Assembly: GCA_030603695.1 (NCBI GenBank)
Contig: JAUVXF010000001.1
Span: forward strand, 62,001 to 126,000
Length of the DNA stretch: 64,000 nt
Reading direction: 5' to 3'
Origin: Natronohydrobacter sp.
GTDB lineage: Bacteria > Pseudomonadota > Alphaproteobacteria > Rhodobacterales > Rhodobacteraceae
Shown here: one piece after another, positions 1 through 8,724 of the stretch
Layout of the letters: every line of letters begins with the position of its first letter
How positions within the stretch are numbered: position 1 is the first letter of the stretch
Translations under genes and position numbers: made by a program
Notes under the pieces: model-generated
The model's input: the letters and a program-made list of their open reading frames with translations, nothing else
Told to the model about the DNA's origin: nothing
Databases searched by the model: none

Positions 1-1238
1 AGGGCAAGGCCCACGATGATCGCCTCTGTCAGATCGCGGAAAACGGTGAGAAGGAAGGTGACGCCCAGAACCGTGATCTCCCCCCAGCCAGAGCGCAGAA
101 GGGTTTTTATCGCTGTTTTCTCAATCATCTTCCATGCGACAATTGCCAGAACCCCTGCCAGTGCCGCCAGCGGAATATGCGCCGCAAGCGGTGCGGCCAG
201 CAGGATAAAGGCCAGCAGAAACACCGCATGCAGCATGCCTGCAACCGGGCTGTGCGCGCCTGCGCGGACATTGGTGGCCGTGCGGGCGATTGTGCCTGTA
301 ACGCAAAACCCGCCAAACAGGGCCGATCCCATATTGGCCGCGCCCTGTGCCACAAGTTCGGCGTTGGAATTGTGGCGCGTGCCCGACATGCTGTCGGCCA
401 CCACCGCCGAGAGCAGCGATTCAATCGCGCCCAGCAGGGTGAAAGACAGGGCCGCAGGCAGCACCGCCACCAGCTTTTCCATGCTCAGGCTGGGAAGGGC
501 GGGCATGGGCAGGGTGGACGGGATGCCGCCAAAGGCCGTGCCGATTGTTTCTATCCCCATATCCAGGGTTGCAGAGGCGACAGAGGCCAGCGCCACTGCA
601 ATCAGCAATCCCGGCCATTTGGGCCGGAACCGCCCCAGCACAAGGATAACCGCGATGGTGGCCCCCGACAGCAGCAGCGCCGGGGGGGTGAGGCTGTCAC
701 GCACCGCCCAGAGCGCGGGCAGTTTGTCCATCACCTCGCGCGGTTCGTCTGTGATGGAAAGGCCAAGTAAATCCTTGATCTGGCTGGCAAAGATGATCAC
801 CGCAATCCCGGCGGTAAAGCCGATTACCACCGGAAACGGGATATAGCGGATAAAGACCCCGATTTTCAGCGCGCCGATAAGCGCAAGGAACAGGCCCGAC
901 AGGAAGGTGGCAAGGATAAGCCCCTCCATACCATGCAGTGCCACTGTCGTGCCCACCAGCACGATAAACGCCCCCGCAGGCCCGCCAATCTGGTAGCGTG
1001 ACCCGCCAAGGGCAGAGACCAGAAACCCCCCGATAATCGCCGTATACAGCCCCTGCGCCGGGCTGGCACCAGAGGCGATGGCGATGGCCATGGACAGCGG
1101 CAGGGCCACAATCGCCACTGTCAGCCCGGCAAGGGCATCGGCGCGCAGTTGCGCCAGCCCGTAGCCATGGCGCAGGGTTTGCACCAGCGCCGGGGTAAAG
1201 GCGGTTTCGGTTTCGGGTGTGAGGGGGGTGTTGGTCAT
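1..1238 (-). CDS. SulP family anion (sulfate/bicarbonate) transporter, 3' end cut by window edge
   Basis: The first 412 codons of a SulP-type inner-membrane anion transporter are visible; the C-terminal part, including any STAS domain, lies beyond the left edge. The protein starts MTNTPLTPETETAFTPAL at the ATG complementary to 1236-1238. The first membrane segment begins near residue 32 (AGLTVAIVALPLSMAIA) and the family signature GGSRYQIGGPAGAF follows near residues 75-88, then further hydrophobic segments. SulP proteins carry sulfate, bicarbonate, molybdate or dicarboxylates, and the substrate cannot be assigned here. The next gene on the same strand, a small XRE regulator, may belong to it functionally, but about 300 bp with a dispersed repeat separates them. 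Confidence 0.88.
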   Translation of the reverse strand, partial: MTNTPLTPETETAFTPALVQTLRHGYGLAQLRADALAGLTVAIVALPLSMAIAIASGASPAQGLYTAIIGGFLVSALGGSRYQIGGPAGAFIVLVGTTVALHGMEGLILATFLSGLFLALIGALKIGVFIRYIPFPVVIGFTAGIAVIIFASQIKDLLGLSITDEPREVMDKLPALWAVRDSLTPPALLLSGATIAVILVLGRFRPKWPGLLIAVALASVASATLDMGIETIGTAFGGIPSTLPMPALPSLSMEKLVAVLPAALSFTLLGAIESLLSAVVADSMSGTRHNSNAELVAQGAANMGSALFGGFCVTGTIARTATNVRAGAHSPVAGMLHAVFLLAFILLAAPLAAHIPLAALAGVLAIVAWKMIEKTAIKTLLRSGWGEITVLGVTFLLTVFRDLTEAIIVGLA

Positions 1239-1300
1239 GGGTGGATGTTCCGCCGCTGGCAGGGTGGGGTTCGCTGCGGGGTGGTTGTGGGGGAGGGTCG

Positions 1301-1466
1301 CAAAGCCGCGCAGCGCCGGGCCGCGGTGCGGCGATCCGGCAGAGTAGCTAAGCGGTTTATGGCGGCAAAATCCGAACGAAACCAAAGCTTAGCGCAGGTT
1401 GCAGCCAATCGCCGTGCCGGGGGGCGGCCCGGCGATGCGCGGCGGGCTTCGCCCTTGATTCCGCGC
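1301..1466. repeat. Dispersed palindromic intergenic element, copy A
   Basis: Copy A of a roughly 170-bp element also seen at 58067-58235 and 60801-60970, with a shortened relative at 21334-21431. All full copies start near 'aaagccgcgcagcg', continue into GGGCCGCGGTGCGGCGAT, have a variable middle containing 'tatggcggcaaaatccg', then ATCGCCGTGCCGGGG-GGCGGCCCGGCGATGCGC, and end 'cttgattccgcgc'. The two GC-rich arms are imperfect inverted repeats of each other, so the unit can fold into a long hairpin. It fills the roughly 300-bp gap between the SulP gene and the XRE regulator, where I see no gene. No transposase is associated. Confidence 0.75.
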
Positions 1467-1536
1467 AAAGCTGTAGCTTGACCATCCGCGAAATGCTCGA
1501 ACCTGCGCCCCCCCGGTTGCTGCAATCTGCCCCACA

Positions 1537-1800
1537 TCAGCGGGGCCTTTCCGCTTTGTCTTTCAGGCGCAGACCGCGCCCGCCATCGGGGCTGGAAGCG
1601 CCTTCGGCAATCAGCACAACGCCTGCGCTATCCAGCGCCTCTATCACCTTTATCAGGCTGTCTATCATGCCGCGCACAGGGCCGGGGCTGGCTTCCATCC
1701 GTTGGATGGTGGGCACGGACAGGCCGGAAAGTTCTGCCAGCGCGCGCTGATCCAGCCCCGCCAAGGCCCGCGCTGCCCGCATTTGTGGGCCAGTTATCAT
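1537..1800 (-). CDS. Small XRE-family helix-turn-helix transcriptional regulator
   Basis: An 87-residue protein made almost entirely of one Cro/C1-type DNA-binding domain. The helix-turn-helix spans roughly residues 17-37, with the recognition region LAELSGLSVPTIQRME. It lacks a large sensor domain; the C-terminus (GASSPDGGRGLRLKDKAERPR) looks unstructured. Short single-domain regulators of this kind sit beside SulP genes in other Rhodobacterales, so control of the neighbouring transporter is a reasonable inference, unproven here. A TTGACA box lies upstream on the same strand. Confidence 0.8.
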   Translation of the reverse strand: MITGPQMRAARALAGLDQRALAELSGLSVPTIQRMEASPGPVRGMIDSLIKVIEALDSAGVVLIAEGASSPDGGRGLRLKDKAERPR

Positions 1801-1827
1801 GGGTGTGATCCTGAATGTGTTAAGTGA

Positions 1828-1856
1828 TATTTAAAACATCATCATGCCTATGTCAA
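1828..1856 (-). promoter_or_regulatory. Putative promoter of the XRE regulator
   Basis: On the minus strand a perfect TTGACA (complement of 1851-1856) is followed after 17 bases by TAAATA (complement of 1828-1833), in an A+T-rich stretch 28 bases upstream of the ATG. The -35 is perfect but the -10 is weak. Confidence 0.35.
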
Positions 1857-1950
1857 ATATGATGCGCAGCAAAGGGCCACCCCGCCGCTGCATGTAAATT
1901 TTGCAATCCCCCCTTGCCCTTGGGCCAGCACAGACTTACCATTGCCCCTA

Positions 1951-2036
<86 letters not shown>

Positions 2037-2100
2037 AAAGATTGGGCCAAACCGCCCGCGATCCGTCTTCTTGCGCTAGACCCATAGCAAGGAGGCGAGT

Positions 2101-2901
2101 GTGATACCCATCGCAGTGACCATTGCAGGCTCTGATTCCGGGGGTGGTGCGGGGATTCAGGCCGATCTGAAAGCCTTTTCGGCGCTGGGGGTTTATGGTG
2201 CCACTGTCATCACGGCACTGACAGCGCAGAATACCCGCACCGTGGCCCGGATAGAGCCTGCCAGCCCTGCCATGATTGCCGCGCAAATGGCGGCGGTGTT
2301 TGAAGATCTGGATGTGCGCGCGATAAAGCTGGGCATGCTGGGCGGGCCAGAGGCGATTGCCACTGTCGCGCAGGGCTTGCCTGCGGGCCTGCCTGTGGTG
2401 CTAGACCCGGTGATGGTGGCGAAATCGGGTGACAGGCTGTTGCCTGCCGCCGCGCTGGAGGCGCTGCGCAACCAGCTTTTGCCGCGCGCCACGCTGCTTA
2501 CCCCCAACCTGCCCGAAGCGGCTGATCTGCTGGGCCAGCCCCTTGCCCGCGACAGGGCGGACATGGAGGCTCAGGGCGCGGCGCTGTGTGCGCTGGGGGC
2601 GGGTGCGGTGCTGATGAAGGGCGGGCATGGCTTGGGCGATATCTGCACCGATCTGCTGGTCACGCCGGGCGCGGTGGTGGCCTTCACGGCCCCGCGCCAT
2701 GCCACGCGCAACACCCACGGCACGGGCTGCACCTTGTCTGCCGCGATAGCGGCGGGGCTGGCACAGGGCATGGCGCTGGAAGCGGCGGTGCGCCGCGCGC
2801 ATGGGTATTTGCAAGGCGCGATTGTGGCGGCGGATGGCTTGGGCGTGGGCGCGGGGCATGGCCCTGTGCACCATTTTTACAAGGTTTGGGCCAATGGCTG
2901 A
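2101..2901 (+). CDS. thiD: Hydroxymethylpyrimidine / phosphomethylpyrimidine kinase
   Basis: 266 residues, the usual length. ThiD phosphorylates HMP and then HMP-phosphate to HMP-PP, the pyrimidine half of thiamine. Seen: the substrate/ATP loop GSDSGGGAGIQADLKAF near residues 10-26, LDPVMVAKSG near 101-110, and the ribokinase-type anion hole with Cys in THGTGCTLSAAIAAG near 208-222. The start is GTG, chosen because AAGGAGG sits five bases ahead and no better start exists. It is the first gene of the operon and overlaps thiO by eight bases. Confidence 0.95.
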   Translation: MIPIAVTIAGSDSGGGAGIQADLKAFSALGVYGATVITALTAQNTRTVARIEPASPAMIAAQMAAVFEDLDVRAIKLGMLGGPEAIATVAQGLPAGLPVVLDPVMVAKSGDRLLPAAALEALRNQLLPRATLLTPNLPEAADLLGQPLARDRADMEAQGAALCALGAGAVLMKGGHGLGDICTDLLVTPGAVVAFTAPRHATRNTHGTGCTLSAAIAAGLAQGMALEAAVRRAHGYLQGAIVAADGLGVGAGHGPVHHFYKVWANG

Positions 2902-3862
2902 GGTGACAATCATCGGCGCGGGTGTGGCCGGGCTATGGGCCGCGTGGGAATGCAGCAAAGCGGGGCTGCATCCGCGCGTGATAGATAAAAACGGCCCCCC
3001 CGGCGCGCATGGCTGTTCGTGGTGGGCGGGCGGCATGCTTGCGCCCTTTTGCGAGGGCGCGGTGGCAGAGCAGCAGATCGTGCAGCACGGCCAAGACGCC
3101 GCGCGCGCATGGGCCGAGGTGACAGAGGTGGTGCATCGCGGCTCTCTGGTGGTGGCGTTGGAGCGTGACAAGGACGAGTTGGCACGCTTTGCCCGGCGCA
3201 CAAGCGGGCACGCGCTGGTCACTGACGATCTGGCGCAGCTGGAGCCGGATTTGCCCGGCCTGCGCCGCGCGCTGTTTTTCGCGGGAGAGGCCCATCTAGA
3301 CCCGCGCCGCGCGCTGGCGGATTTGCTGGCGGCACTGGCTGCGCGGGGCGTGGTGGTGGAACAGGCCAGCGCCAGCCCCGATGATGTGCAAGGCCCGGTG
3401 CTGGATGCGCGCGGCTATGCTGCGGGCCTGCCGGGGCTGCGCGGGGTGCGGGGCGAAATGGTGGTGCTGCGCGCGCCAGAGATTGACATCACGCGCCCTG
3501 TGCGGCTGCTGCATCCGCGCCACCCCCTGTATATCGTGCCGCGCGGGGCGGGCGTGTATATGCTGGGCGCAACCCAGATAGAAAGCACAGATGCGCGCGG
3601 GGTCAGCGCGCGCTCGGTTCTGGAATTGCTGAGCGCTGCCTATGCGCTTGATCCCCGCTTTGCAGAGGCTGAATTGCTGGAAACAGGGGCCGATCTGCGC
3701 CCCGCCTTTGCCGATAACGTGCCGCGCGTGATTGCCAGGGGCCGTGTGCTGCATCTGAACGGGTTGTTCCGGCATGGCTATCTGATGGCCCCCGCGCTGG
3801 CGCGCCAAGCGGTAGCCTATCTGACAACGGGTGAAACAGGGGATTTGCTGCATGCGGATTGA
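2894..3862 (+). CDS. thiO: Glycine oxidase ThiO (thiazole branch)
   Basis: 322 residues, a FAD-dependent oxidase of the DAO family. ThiO oxidises glycine to dehydroglycine (iminoacetate), which ThiG uses to build the thiazole ring. The FAD dinucleotide-binding loop is at the extreme N-terminus (VTIIGAGVAGLWAAWE, residues 4-19), followed by the family-typical SWWAGGMLAPFCE near residues 43-55. The ATG at 2894 is preferred over upstream in-frame starts because the Rossmann fold begins immediately after it. It overlaps thiD before it and thiS after it, indicating translational coupling. Confidence 0.92.
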   Translation: MAEVTIIGAGVAGLWAAWECSKAGLHPRVIDKNGPPGAHGCSWWAGGMLAPFCEGAVAEQQIVQHGQDAARAWAEVTEVVHRGSLVVALERDKDELARFARRTSGHALVTDDLAQLEPDLPGLRRALFFAGEAHLDPRRALADLLAALAARGVVVEQASASPDDVQGPVLDARGYAAGLPGLRGVRGEMVVLRAPEIDITRPVRLLHPRHPLYIVPRGAGVYMLGATQIESTDARGVSARSVLELLSAAYALDPRFAEAELLETGADLRPAFADNVPRVIARGRVLHLNGLFRHGYLMAPALARQAVAYLTTGETGDLLHAD

Positions 3863-4049
3863 GGTGAATGGCGCGGCACAAGAGGTGCGTGCGGCCATAT
3901 TGGCAGAGGTGCTGGCCGAATTGGGGCTGGCAGAGGCGCGGGTGGCCACGGCGCTGAACGGTGTTTTCGTGCCCAAGGGCGCGCGGGCCGAAACTGTAGT
4001 GCAAGAGGGTGACAGGCTGGAAGTGCTGGCGCCCATGCAGGGGGGCTAA
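3852..4049 (+). CDS. thiS: Sulfur carrier protein ThiS
   Basis: 65 residues with a ubiquitin-like beta-grasp pattern and the essential C-terminal Gly-Gly (LAPMQGG). ThiS is adenylated at that glycine by ThiF, loaded with sulfur as a thiocarboxylate, and delivers it to ThiG. The ATG at 3852 is chosen because the domain starts there ([12 protein letters not shown]); it lies inside the end of thiO, overlapping by 11 bases. thiG follows after four bases. Confidence 0.93.
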   Translation: MRIEVNGAAQEVRAAILAEVLAELGLAEARVATALNGVFVPKGARAETVVQEGDRLEVLAPMQGG

Positions 4050-4053
4050 GGGG

Positions 4054-4815
4054 ATGCGCGAGTTTTACGGGGTTGCCTTGGCCAATCCGCTGATGCTGGG
4101 CACGGCGCAATACCCTTCGCCTGCCGTGCTGGACGCGGCGTTTCGGGCCTCTGGCGCGGCGGTGGCCACGGTTTCTTTGCGGCGCGAGGCCGGGCAGGGG
4201 CAGGCATTTTGGGAGATTATCAAGGGGTTGGGCGTGCCTGTGCTGCCTAATACCGCTGGTTGCCATTCGGCGCGAGAGGCGATCACCACAGCGCAGATGG
4301 CGCGGGAGCTGTTTGAAACCAACTGGATCAAGCTGGAAGTGATCGGCCATGCCGATACGCTGCAACCAGACCCTTTTGGCCTGTTGGAAGCCACAGAGGC
4401 GCTGGCCGCCGATGGGTTTGAGGTATTTCCCTACACAACCGAAGATCAGGTTCTGGCCGCGCGCCTGCTGGAGGCGGGCGCGCGGGTGCTGATGCCATGG
4501 GGCGCACCTATCGGCTCTGGCCTTGGGCTGAACAACCGTTACGGGCTGAAAACCCTGCGCGCGGCCTTTCCCGATGTGCTGATGGTGATAGATGCCGGGC
4601 TTGGCCTGCCCAGCCATGCCGCCGATGCGCTGGAAATGGGGTTTGATGCGGTGTTGCTGAATACCGCTGTTGCGCAAGCGGGCGATCCTGTGGCCATGGC
4701 GCGCGCTTTTGCCCTTGCGGTGCAGGCGGGCGCGCTGGCCCATGCCGCCGATCCCATGGCCCCGCGCGATATGGCCGCGCCCTCTACCCCCGTTCTTGGA
4801 AAGGCTTGGCTATGA
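4054..4815 (+). CDS. thiG: Thiazole synthase ThiG
   Basis: 253 residues, a TIM-barrel enzyme that joins DXP, dehydroglycine and ThiS thiocarboxylate into the thiazole phosphate. The Schiff-base lysine is in NWIKLEVIG (about residues 89-97), and the phosphate-binding segments [14 protein letters not shown] and [20 protein letters not shown] follow. The start at 4054 ([20 protein letters not shown]) is supported by the conserved first strand. The stop overlaps the thiE start as ATGA. Confidence 0.95.
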   Translation: MREFYGVALANPLMLGTAQYPSPAVLDAAFRASGAAVATVSLRREAGQGQAFWEIIKGLGVPVLPNTAGCHSAREAITTAQMARELFETNWIKLEVIGHADTLQPDPFGLLEATEALAADGFEVFPYTTEDQVLAARLLEAGARVLMPWGAPIGSGLGLNNRYGLKTLRAAFPDVLMVIDAGLGLPSHAADALEMGFDAVLLNTAVAQAGDPVAMARAFALAVQAGALAHAADPMAPRDMAAPSTPVLGKAWL

Positions 4816-5408
4816 GATTGCCACGGTTCTACCCGATTTTCGAGTCGGTTGCATGGCTGGAACGCGCTTTGCCCTTGGGGGTGAAGCTGGTGCAATTGCG
4901 CATCAAAGACCGCCCCACGCCCGAATTGCGCGCCGAAATACGCGCAGGGCTTGCCCTTGCGCGCGCGCATGGCGCGGCGCTGGTGATCAATGATTACTGG
5001 CAGATCGCGATAGAGGAAGGGGCCGATTGGCTGCATCTGGGCCAGGAAGATCTGGATGGCGCCGATCTGGCGGCCATTCGCCGCGCGGGGCTGCGTTTGG
5101 GGATTTCCACCCATGACGGGCCAGAGCTGGCGCGCGCGCTTGCGCTCAAGCCCGATTATGTGGCGCTTGGCCCGGTTTATCCCACCATCCTGAAACAGAT
5201 GAAATGGCGCGAGCAGGGGCTTGCGCGCGTGACAGAGTGGAAAAAGCTGGTGGGCGATACCCCCCTCTGCGCCATTGGCGGGATGAGCGTGGAACGCGCG
5301 CCGGCGGCGTTTGCGGCGGGGGCTGATATTGTCTCTGCCGTGACGGATATAACCCTGCATCCCGACCCTGAAGGCCGGATGCGCGATTGGCTGGCGGTGG
5401 CCGGATGA
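4812..5408 (+). CDS. thiE: Thiamine-phosphate synthase ThiE
   Basis: 198 residues. ThiE condenses HMP-PP with thiazole phosphate to give thiamine monophosphate, the joining step of the pathway. The barrel shows [10 protein letters not shown] near residues 25-34, VINDYWQIA near 59-67, [12 protein letters not shown] near 71-82, [10 protein letters not shown] near 118-127 and CAIGGMS near 153-159, the expected substrate and pyrophosphate contacts. The ATG at 4812 overlaps the thiG stop; its own stop overlaps thiF as ATGA. Confidence 0.94.
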   Translation: MRLPRFYPIFESVAWLERALPLGVKLVQLRIKDRPTPELRAEIRAGLALARAHGAALVINDYWQIAIEEGADWLHLGQEDLDGADLAAIRRAGLRLGISTHDGPELARALALKPDYVALGPVYPTILKQMKWREQGLARVTEWKKLVGDTPLCAIGGMSVERAPAAFAAGADIVSAVTDITLHPDPEGRMRDWLAVAG

Positions 5409-6358
5409 ACCGCTATGCACGGCAGATCGTGTTGCCCCAGATCGGGCTGGACGGGCAGGCGCGGCTGGCGCGCGCGCATGCGCTGGTTGTGGGCGCGGGC
5501 GGGCTGGGCGTGCCGGTGTTGCACTACCTTGCGGGCGCTGGTGTGGGGCGGATTACGCTGGTGGATGGCGATAGCGTTGCTGCCCATAACCTGCACCGCC
5601 AGCCGCTATACCGCACCGATCAGGCAGGCCAGCCCAAGGCGCTGGCCGCAGCGGCGGCGCTGGCCGCGCTGAACCCCGATGTCGTGATAGAGGCGCGCAC
5701 AGACTGGCTAGACCCCGCCACCGCCCCTGCATTGGTGGGGGCTTCCGATGTGGTGCTGGATTGCGCCGATACTTTCGCCGCCAGCCTGACGCTTTCGGAT
5801 TGCGCGCAGGCTTTGGGCAAGCCGTTGATCACGGCCTCTGCGCTTGGGATGTCGGGCTATGTGGCGGGGTGCTGCGGGGGTGCGCCATCACTGCGCGCCA
5901 TCTTCCCCGATCTGCCCGAACGCGGGGCCACCTGTGCCACAGCCGGGGTGATGGGGCCTGTGGTGGGGGCGATTGGGGCGCTACAGGCGCAAATGGCGCT
6001 GGCCGTTTTGCTGGGGCTGGAACCCGGCCCGCTGGGCCAGTTGGTCAGTCTGGATGCGGCCAGTTGGCGGATGGGCGGCTTTCGCTTTGATACCGCGCCA
6101 GAGCCAGAGGCCCCCTTGCCCTTTATCGCGCGCAGCCAGATTGCGCCCGATGATCTGCTGGTGGATTTGCGCACCGAGGCCGCGCCCTTTGCGCCCGCCG
6201 CGCGCCATATCGCGCCTGCCGATATTCACACGTTTTGCCCGCCCCAAGGGGCGCGGGTGGTGCTGGCCTGCGCCACGGGGCTGCGCGCCCATAATGCAGG
6301 CCAGATGTTGCAAACCCGGTGGCCGGGCAAGATTGCCCTGCTGGCCCTGACAGACTGA
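5405..6358 (+). CDS. thiF: ThiF-type ThiS adenylyltransferase fused to a C-terminal rhodanese domain
   Basis: 317 residues in two parts. The first roughly 240 are an E1-like adenylating domain with the nucleotide loop VVGAGGLGVPVLHYLAGAG (about residues 29-47), LVDGDSVAAHNLHRQPLY and the conserved VMGPVVGAIGALQAQMAL helix. The last roughly 75 look like a short rhodanese: DLLVDLRTEAAPF, then the active-site loop ACATGLRA with its cysteine, then HNAGQMLQ. The enzyme adenylates ThiS; the rhodanese cysteine probably passes the sulfur. This ThiF/MoeB-plus-rhodanese layout is known from other bacteria. It may also serve molybdopterin synthase, but the thi operon position favours ThiS. Confidence 0.9.
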   Translation: MNRYARQIVLPQIGLDGQARLARAHALVVGAGGLGVPVLHYLAGAGVGRITLVDGDSVAAHNLHRQPLYRTDQAGQPKALAAAAALAALNPDVVIEARTDWLDPATAPALVGASDVVLDCADTFAASLTLSDCAQALGKPLITASALGMSGYVAGCCGGAPSLRAIFPDLPERGATCATAGVMGPVVGAIGALQAQMALAVLLGLEPGPLGQLVSLDAASWRMGGFRFDTAPEPEAPLPFIARSQIAPDDLLVDLRTEAAPFAPAARHIAPADIHTFCPPQGARVVLACATGLRAHNAGQMLQTRWPGKIALLALTD

Positions 6359-6368
6359 AAGGAACACC

Positions 6369-7325
6369 ATGAAACGCTTGCTTGCCCTCAGCGCGCTTGC
6401 CGCAACCCTTGCCCTGCCCGCTGCCGCCCAAGACCGTATAAGCCTGATGCTGGATTGGTTTGTGAACCCCAATCATGCGCCCATCGTGCTGGCGCGCGAA
6501 TTGGGGTATTTTGACGCGGCGGGGCTGGAGGTGGAGCTTATCACGCCGTCAGACCCGAATGACCCCCCGCGCATGGTGGCCGCCGGGCGGGTTGATCTGG
6601 CGATCAGCTATCAGCCGCAATTGCATCTGAGCCGCCATAACGGCCTGCCGCTGCGCCGTGTGGGCACGCTGATTTCCACGCCGCTGACATGCCTTGTGGT
6701 GCTGGCCGATGGCCCGGTGCAGGAATTTGCCGATTTGAAGGGCGGCAAAGTGGGGTTTGCCGTGGCCGGGGTGCAAGAAGTGATGCTGGATGCGATGCTG
6801 GCCCATCATGGCATGGCACCGGGAGATGTGGAGCAGATAAATATCGGGTGGTCAATCTCTCCGGCAGTGATGTCGGGGCAGGTGGATGGCGTGATCGGGG
6901 CCTTTCGCAATTTCGAGCTGAACCAATTGCAGATTGAAGGGGTGGAGGGGCGCTGTTTCTACCCAGAGGCCGAGGGCGTGCCCGCCTATGATGAATTGAT
7001 CTATGTCGCCAATCCCGACCGGATGGATGCCGCCGTGCTGGCCCGGTTTCTGGAGGCCACGGCACAGGCGGCAAATTACATCCTCAACCAGCCAGAGGCC
7101 GCATGGCAGATGTTTTCCGCCACTGCCACGGAACTGGAAACAGAGCTGAATATCCGCGCCTGGGCCGATACATGGCCGCGCTTTGCCACCCGCCCTGCCG
7201 CGCTGGATGCCGGGCGCTATGCGCGGTTTGAGGCATTTCTGGCGCAGGCCGGGGCTACGCCGGGCGGGCTGGCTGTGGAAGAACTGGCGCTGGATATCAG
7301 CACTGCCGGGCAGGGCCAGCCATGA
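6369..7325 (+). CDS. thiY: ABC transporter periplasmic binding protein for thiamine pyrimidine precursor (ThiY, NMT1/THI5-like)
   Basis: 318 residues with a clear signal peptide (MKRLLALSALAATLALPAAAQ, Ala-X-Ala cleavage near residue 20). The mature part starts SLMLDWFVNPNHAPIVLA, the hallmark of NMT1/THI5-like proteins that bind formylaminopyrimidine (FAMP) or HMP-like molecules. Downstream tenA, ATPase and permease genes overlap each other, giving a ThiXYZ importer plus the enzyme that processes its ligand. A role in salvage of degraded thiamine is well supported by context; the exact ligand is inferred. Confidence 0.88.
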   Translation: MKRLLALSALAATLALPAAAQDRISLMLDWFVNPNHAPIVLARELGYFDAAGLEVELITPSDPNDPPRMVAAGRVDLAISYQPQLHLSRHNGLPLRRVGTLISTPLTCLVVLADGPVQEFADLKGGKVGFAVAGVQEVMLDAMLAHHGMAPGDVEQINIGWSISPAVMSGQVDGVIGAFRNFELNQLQIEGVEGRCFYPEAEGVPAYDELIYVANPDRMDAAVLARFLEATAQAANYILNQPEAAWQMFSATATELETELNIRAWADTWPRFATRPAALDAGRYARFEAFLAQAGATPGGLAVEELALDISTAGQGQP

Positions 7326-7999
7326 CCAGCGCCCCCGATTATGGCCGCGCTTTCGGGCTGTGGCGCGCGCAGGCCCCCGCATGGGGGGCCTATACACACC
7401 ATGCCTTTGTGGAAGGCTTGCGCACAGGCACCTTGCCGCGCGCGAATTTCCTGCATTATCTGCGGCAGGATTACATTTTCCTGATCCATTTCTCGCGCGC
7501 ATGGGCACTGGCTGCGGCCAAATCCGATACGCTGGCGGAATTGCGCGCGGCCTCTGCCACGGTGCATGGGCTGGCGCATGTGGAAATGCCGCTGCATGTG
7601 GAGTTGTGCGCAAGCGCGGGCATTGATGCGGCAGAACTGGAAGCCACAGAAGAAGCGCCCGCCAATCTGGCCTATACCCGCTATGTGCTGGAAGCGGGCT
7701 ATTCGGGCGATTTTCTGGATCTGATGGCCGCACTTGCCCCGTGTGTGCTGGGCTATGGCGAGATTGGCGCGCGGCTGGCAGGCAGTGGCGGGCCATATGC
7801 GCAATGGTGCGACACCTATGGCGGGGCAGAGTATCAGGGGCTGTGCCATGATGTGGGCGCGCTGATAGATGGGGCGCTGGTGCACCGTCTGGGGCCGGAT
7901 TGGGCGGCAAGCCCGCGCATGGCGCGGCTGGGCGCGCGCTTTGCCACGGCCACAGGGCTGGAAGTGGGGTTCTGGCAGATGGGGCTTGATGGCGCATGA
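7322..7999 (+). CDS. tenA: TenA family aminopyrimidine aminohydrolase (thiaminase II)
   Basis: 225 residues, all helical. TenA hydrolyses aminomethylpyrimidine to HMP during salvage of degraded thiamine. The nucleophilic cysteine lies in LAPCVLGYGEIG (near residue 140) and the C-terminal acidic residue in LEVGFWQMGL (near 215-224), both as in known TenA proteins; RQDYIFLIHFSRAWALAAAK is the conserved N-terminal helix. It overlaps thiY and thiZ by ATGA, so it is made together with the importer. Confidence 0.93.
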   Translation: MTSAPDYGRAFGLWRAQAPAWGAYTHHAFVEGLRTGTLPRANFLHYLRQDYIFLIHFSRAWALAAAKSDTLAELRAASATVHGLAHVEMPLHVELCASAGIDAAELEATEEAPANLAYTRYVLEAGYSGDFLDLMAALAPCVLGYGEIGARLAGSGGPYAQWCDTYGGAEYQGLCHDVGALIDGALVHRLGPDWAASPRMARLGARFATATGLEVGFWQMGLDGA

Positions 8000-8724
8000 G
8001 CGGGCTTTGCCTGCGCGGCACAGTCTGGATGGGTGCGCGGGTGTTGCTGCGCGATCTGGATCTGGCCTTTCCGGCCGGGGGCTGGGGCTGTTTGCTGGGG
8101 CCGTCGGGGGTGGGGAAATCCTCTGTCGCGCGGCTGGTGGCGGGGCTGGAGGGCGCGGCGCGGCTGGAGGGGCAGATAAGGGCCGCAGATGGCGCGCCCC
8201 TTGCGGGCCGTGTGGCGCTGATGGCGCAAGAGGCGCAGCTTTTGCCATGGGCCGATCTGCTGGCCAATGTGACCATTGGCGCGCGGCTGCGCGGCGTGCG
8301 GCCCGATCTGGGGCGCGCGCGGGATTTGCTGGCGCAAGTCGGGCTGGGCGGGATGGAGGCGCGGCGGCCCGATGCGCTGTCGGGCGGGCAGCGCCAGCGC
8401 GTGGCGCTGGCCCGCGTGCTGATGGAAGAGTGCCCCATCGTGCTGCTGGACGAGCCATTCTCGGCGCTGGATGCCGCCACACGGCTGGCCATGCAGGATT
8501 TGGCGGCGCGGCTATTGGCGGGGCGCACAGTGATCTTGATCACGCATGACCCGCTGGAAGCGCTGCGCCTTGCCAGCCGGGCATGGCTGCTTGGCCCGCA
8601 AGGCGCAGAGGCGCTGCCCCTGCCCGGTGGCCCCACCCCGCGCGATTACCGCGCGCCAGATTTGCTGGCCGCGCAAGGGGCGCTGCTGGCACGGTTGCAA
8701 GGGCTGGCCCCATGCGCGCCCTGA
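7996..8724 (+). CDS. thiZ: ABC transporter ATPase of the thiamine-precursor importer (ThiZ)
   Basis: 242 residues, one ABC domain. Walker A is GPSGVGKSS (about residues 35-43), the Q-loop is near MAQEAQLLPWADLLANV, the signature is [15 protein letters not shown] (about 130-144), Walker B is IVLLDEPFSALD, and the H-loop is ILITHDPLEAL. This matches the nitrate/taurine/NMT1 class of importer ATPases. It overlaps tenA by four bases and thiX by 13. Confidence 0.9.
   Translation: MSGLCLRGTVWMGARVLLRDLDLAFPAGGWGCLLGPSGVGKSSVARLVAGLEGAARLEGQIRAADGAPLAGRVALMAQEAQLLPWADLLANVTIGARLRGVRPDLGRARDLLAQVGLGGMEARRPDALSGGQRQRVALARVLMEECPIVLLDEPFSALDAATRLAMQDLAARLLAGRTVILITHDPLEALRLASRAWLLGPQGAEALPLPGGPTPRDYRAPDLLAAQGALLARLQGLAPCAP

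Noticed and set aside
16-846. Long plus-strand ORFs over 16-846 and 177-770
   Set aside because: They are antisense shadows of the SulP gene; the minus frame shows membrane segments and the SulP signature.
2401-5420. Minus-strand ORFs across the thi operon
   Set aside because: All are antisense to genes with clear catalytic motifs and matching order.
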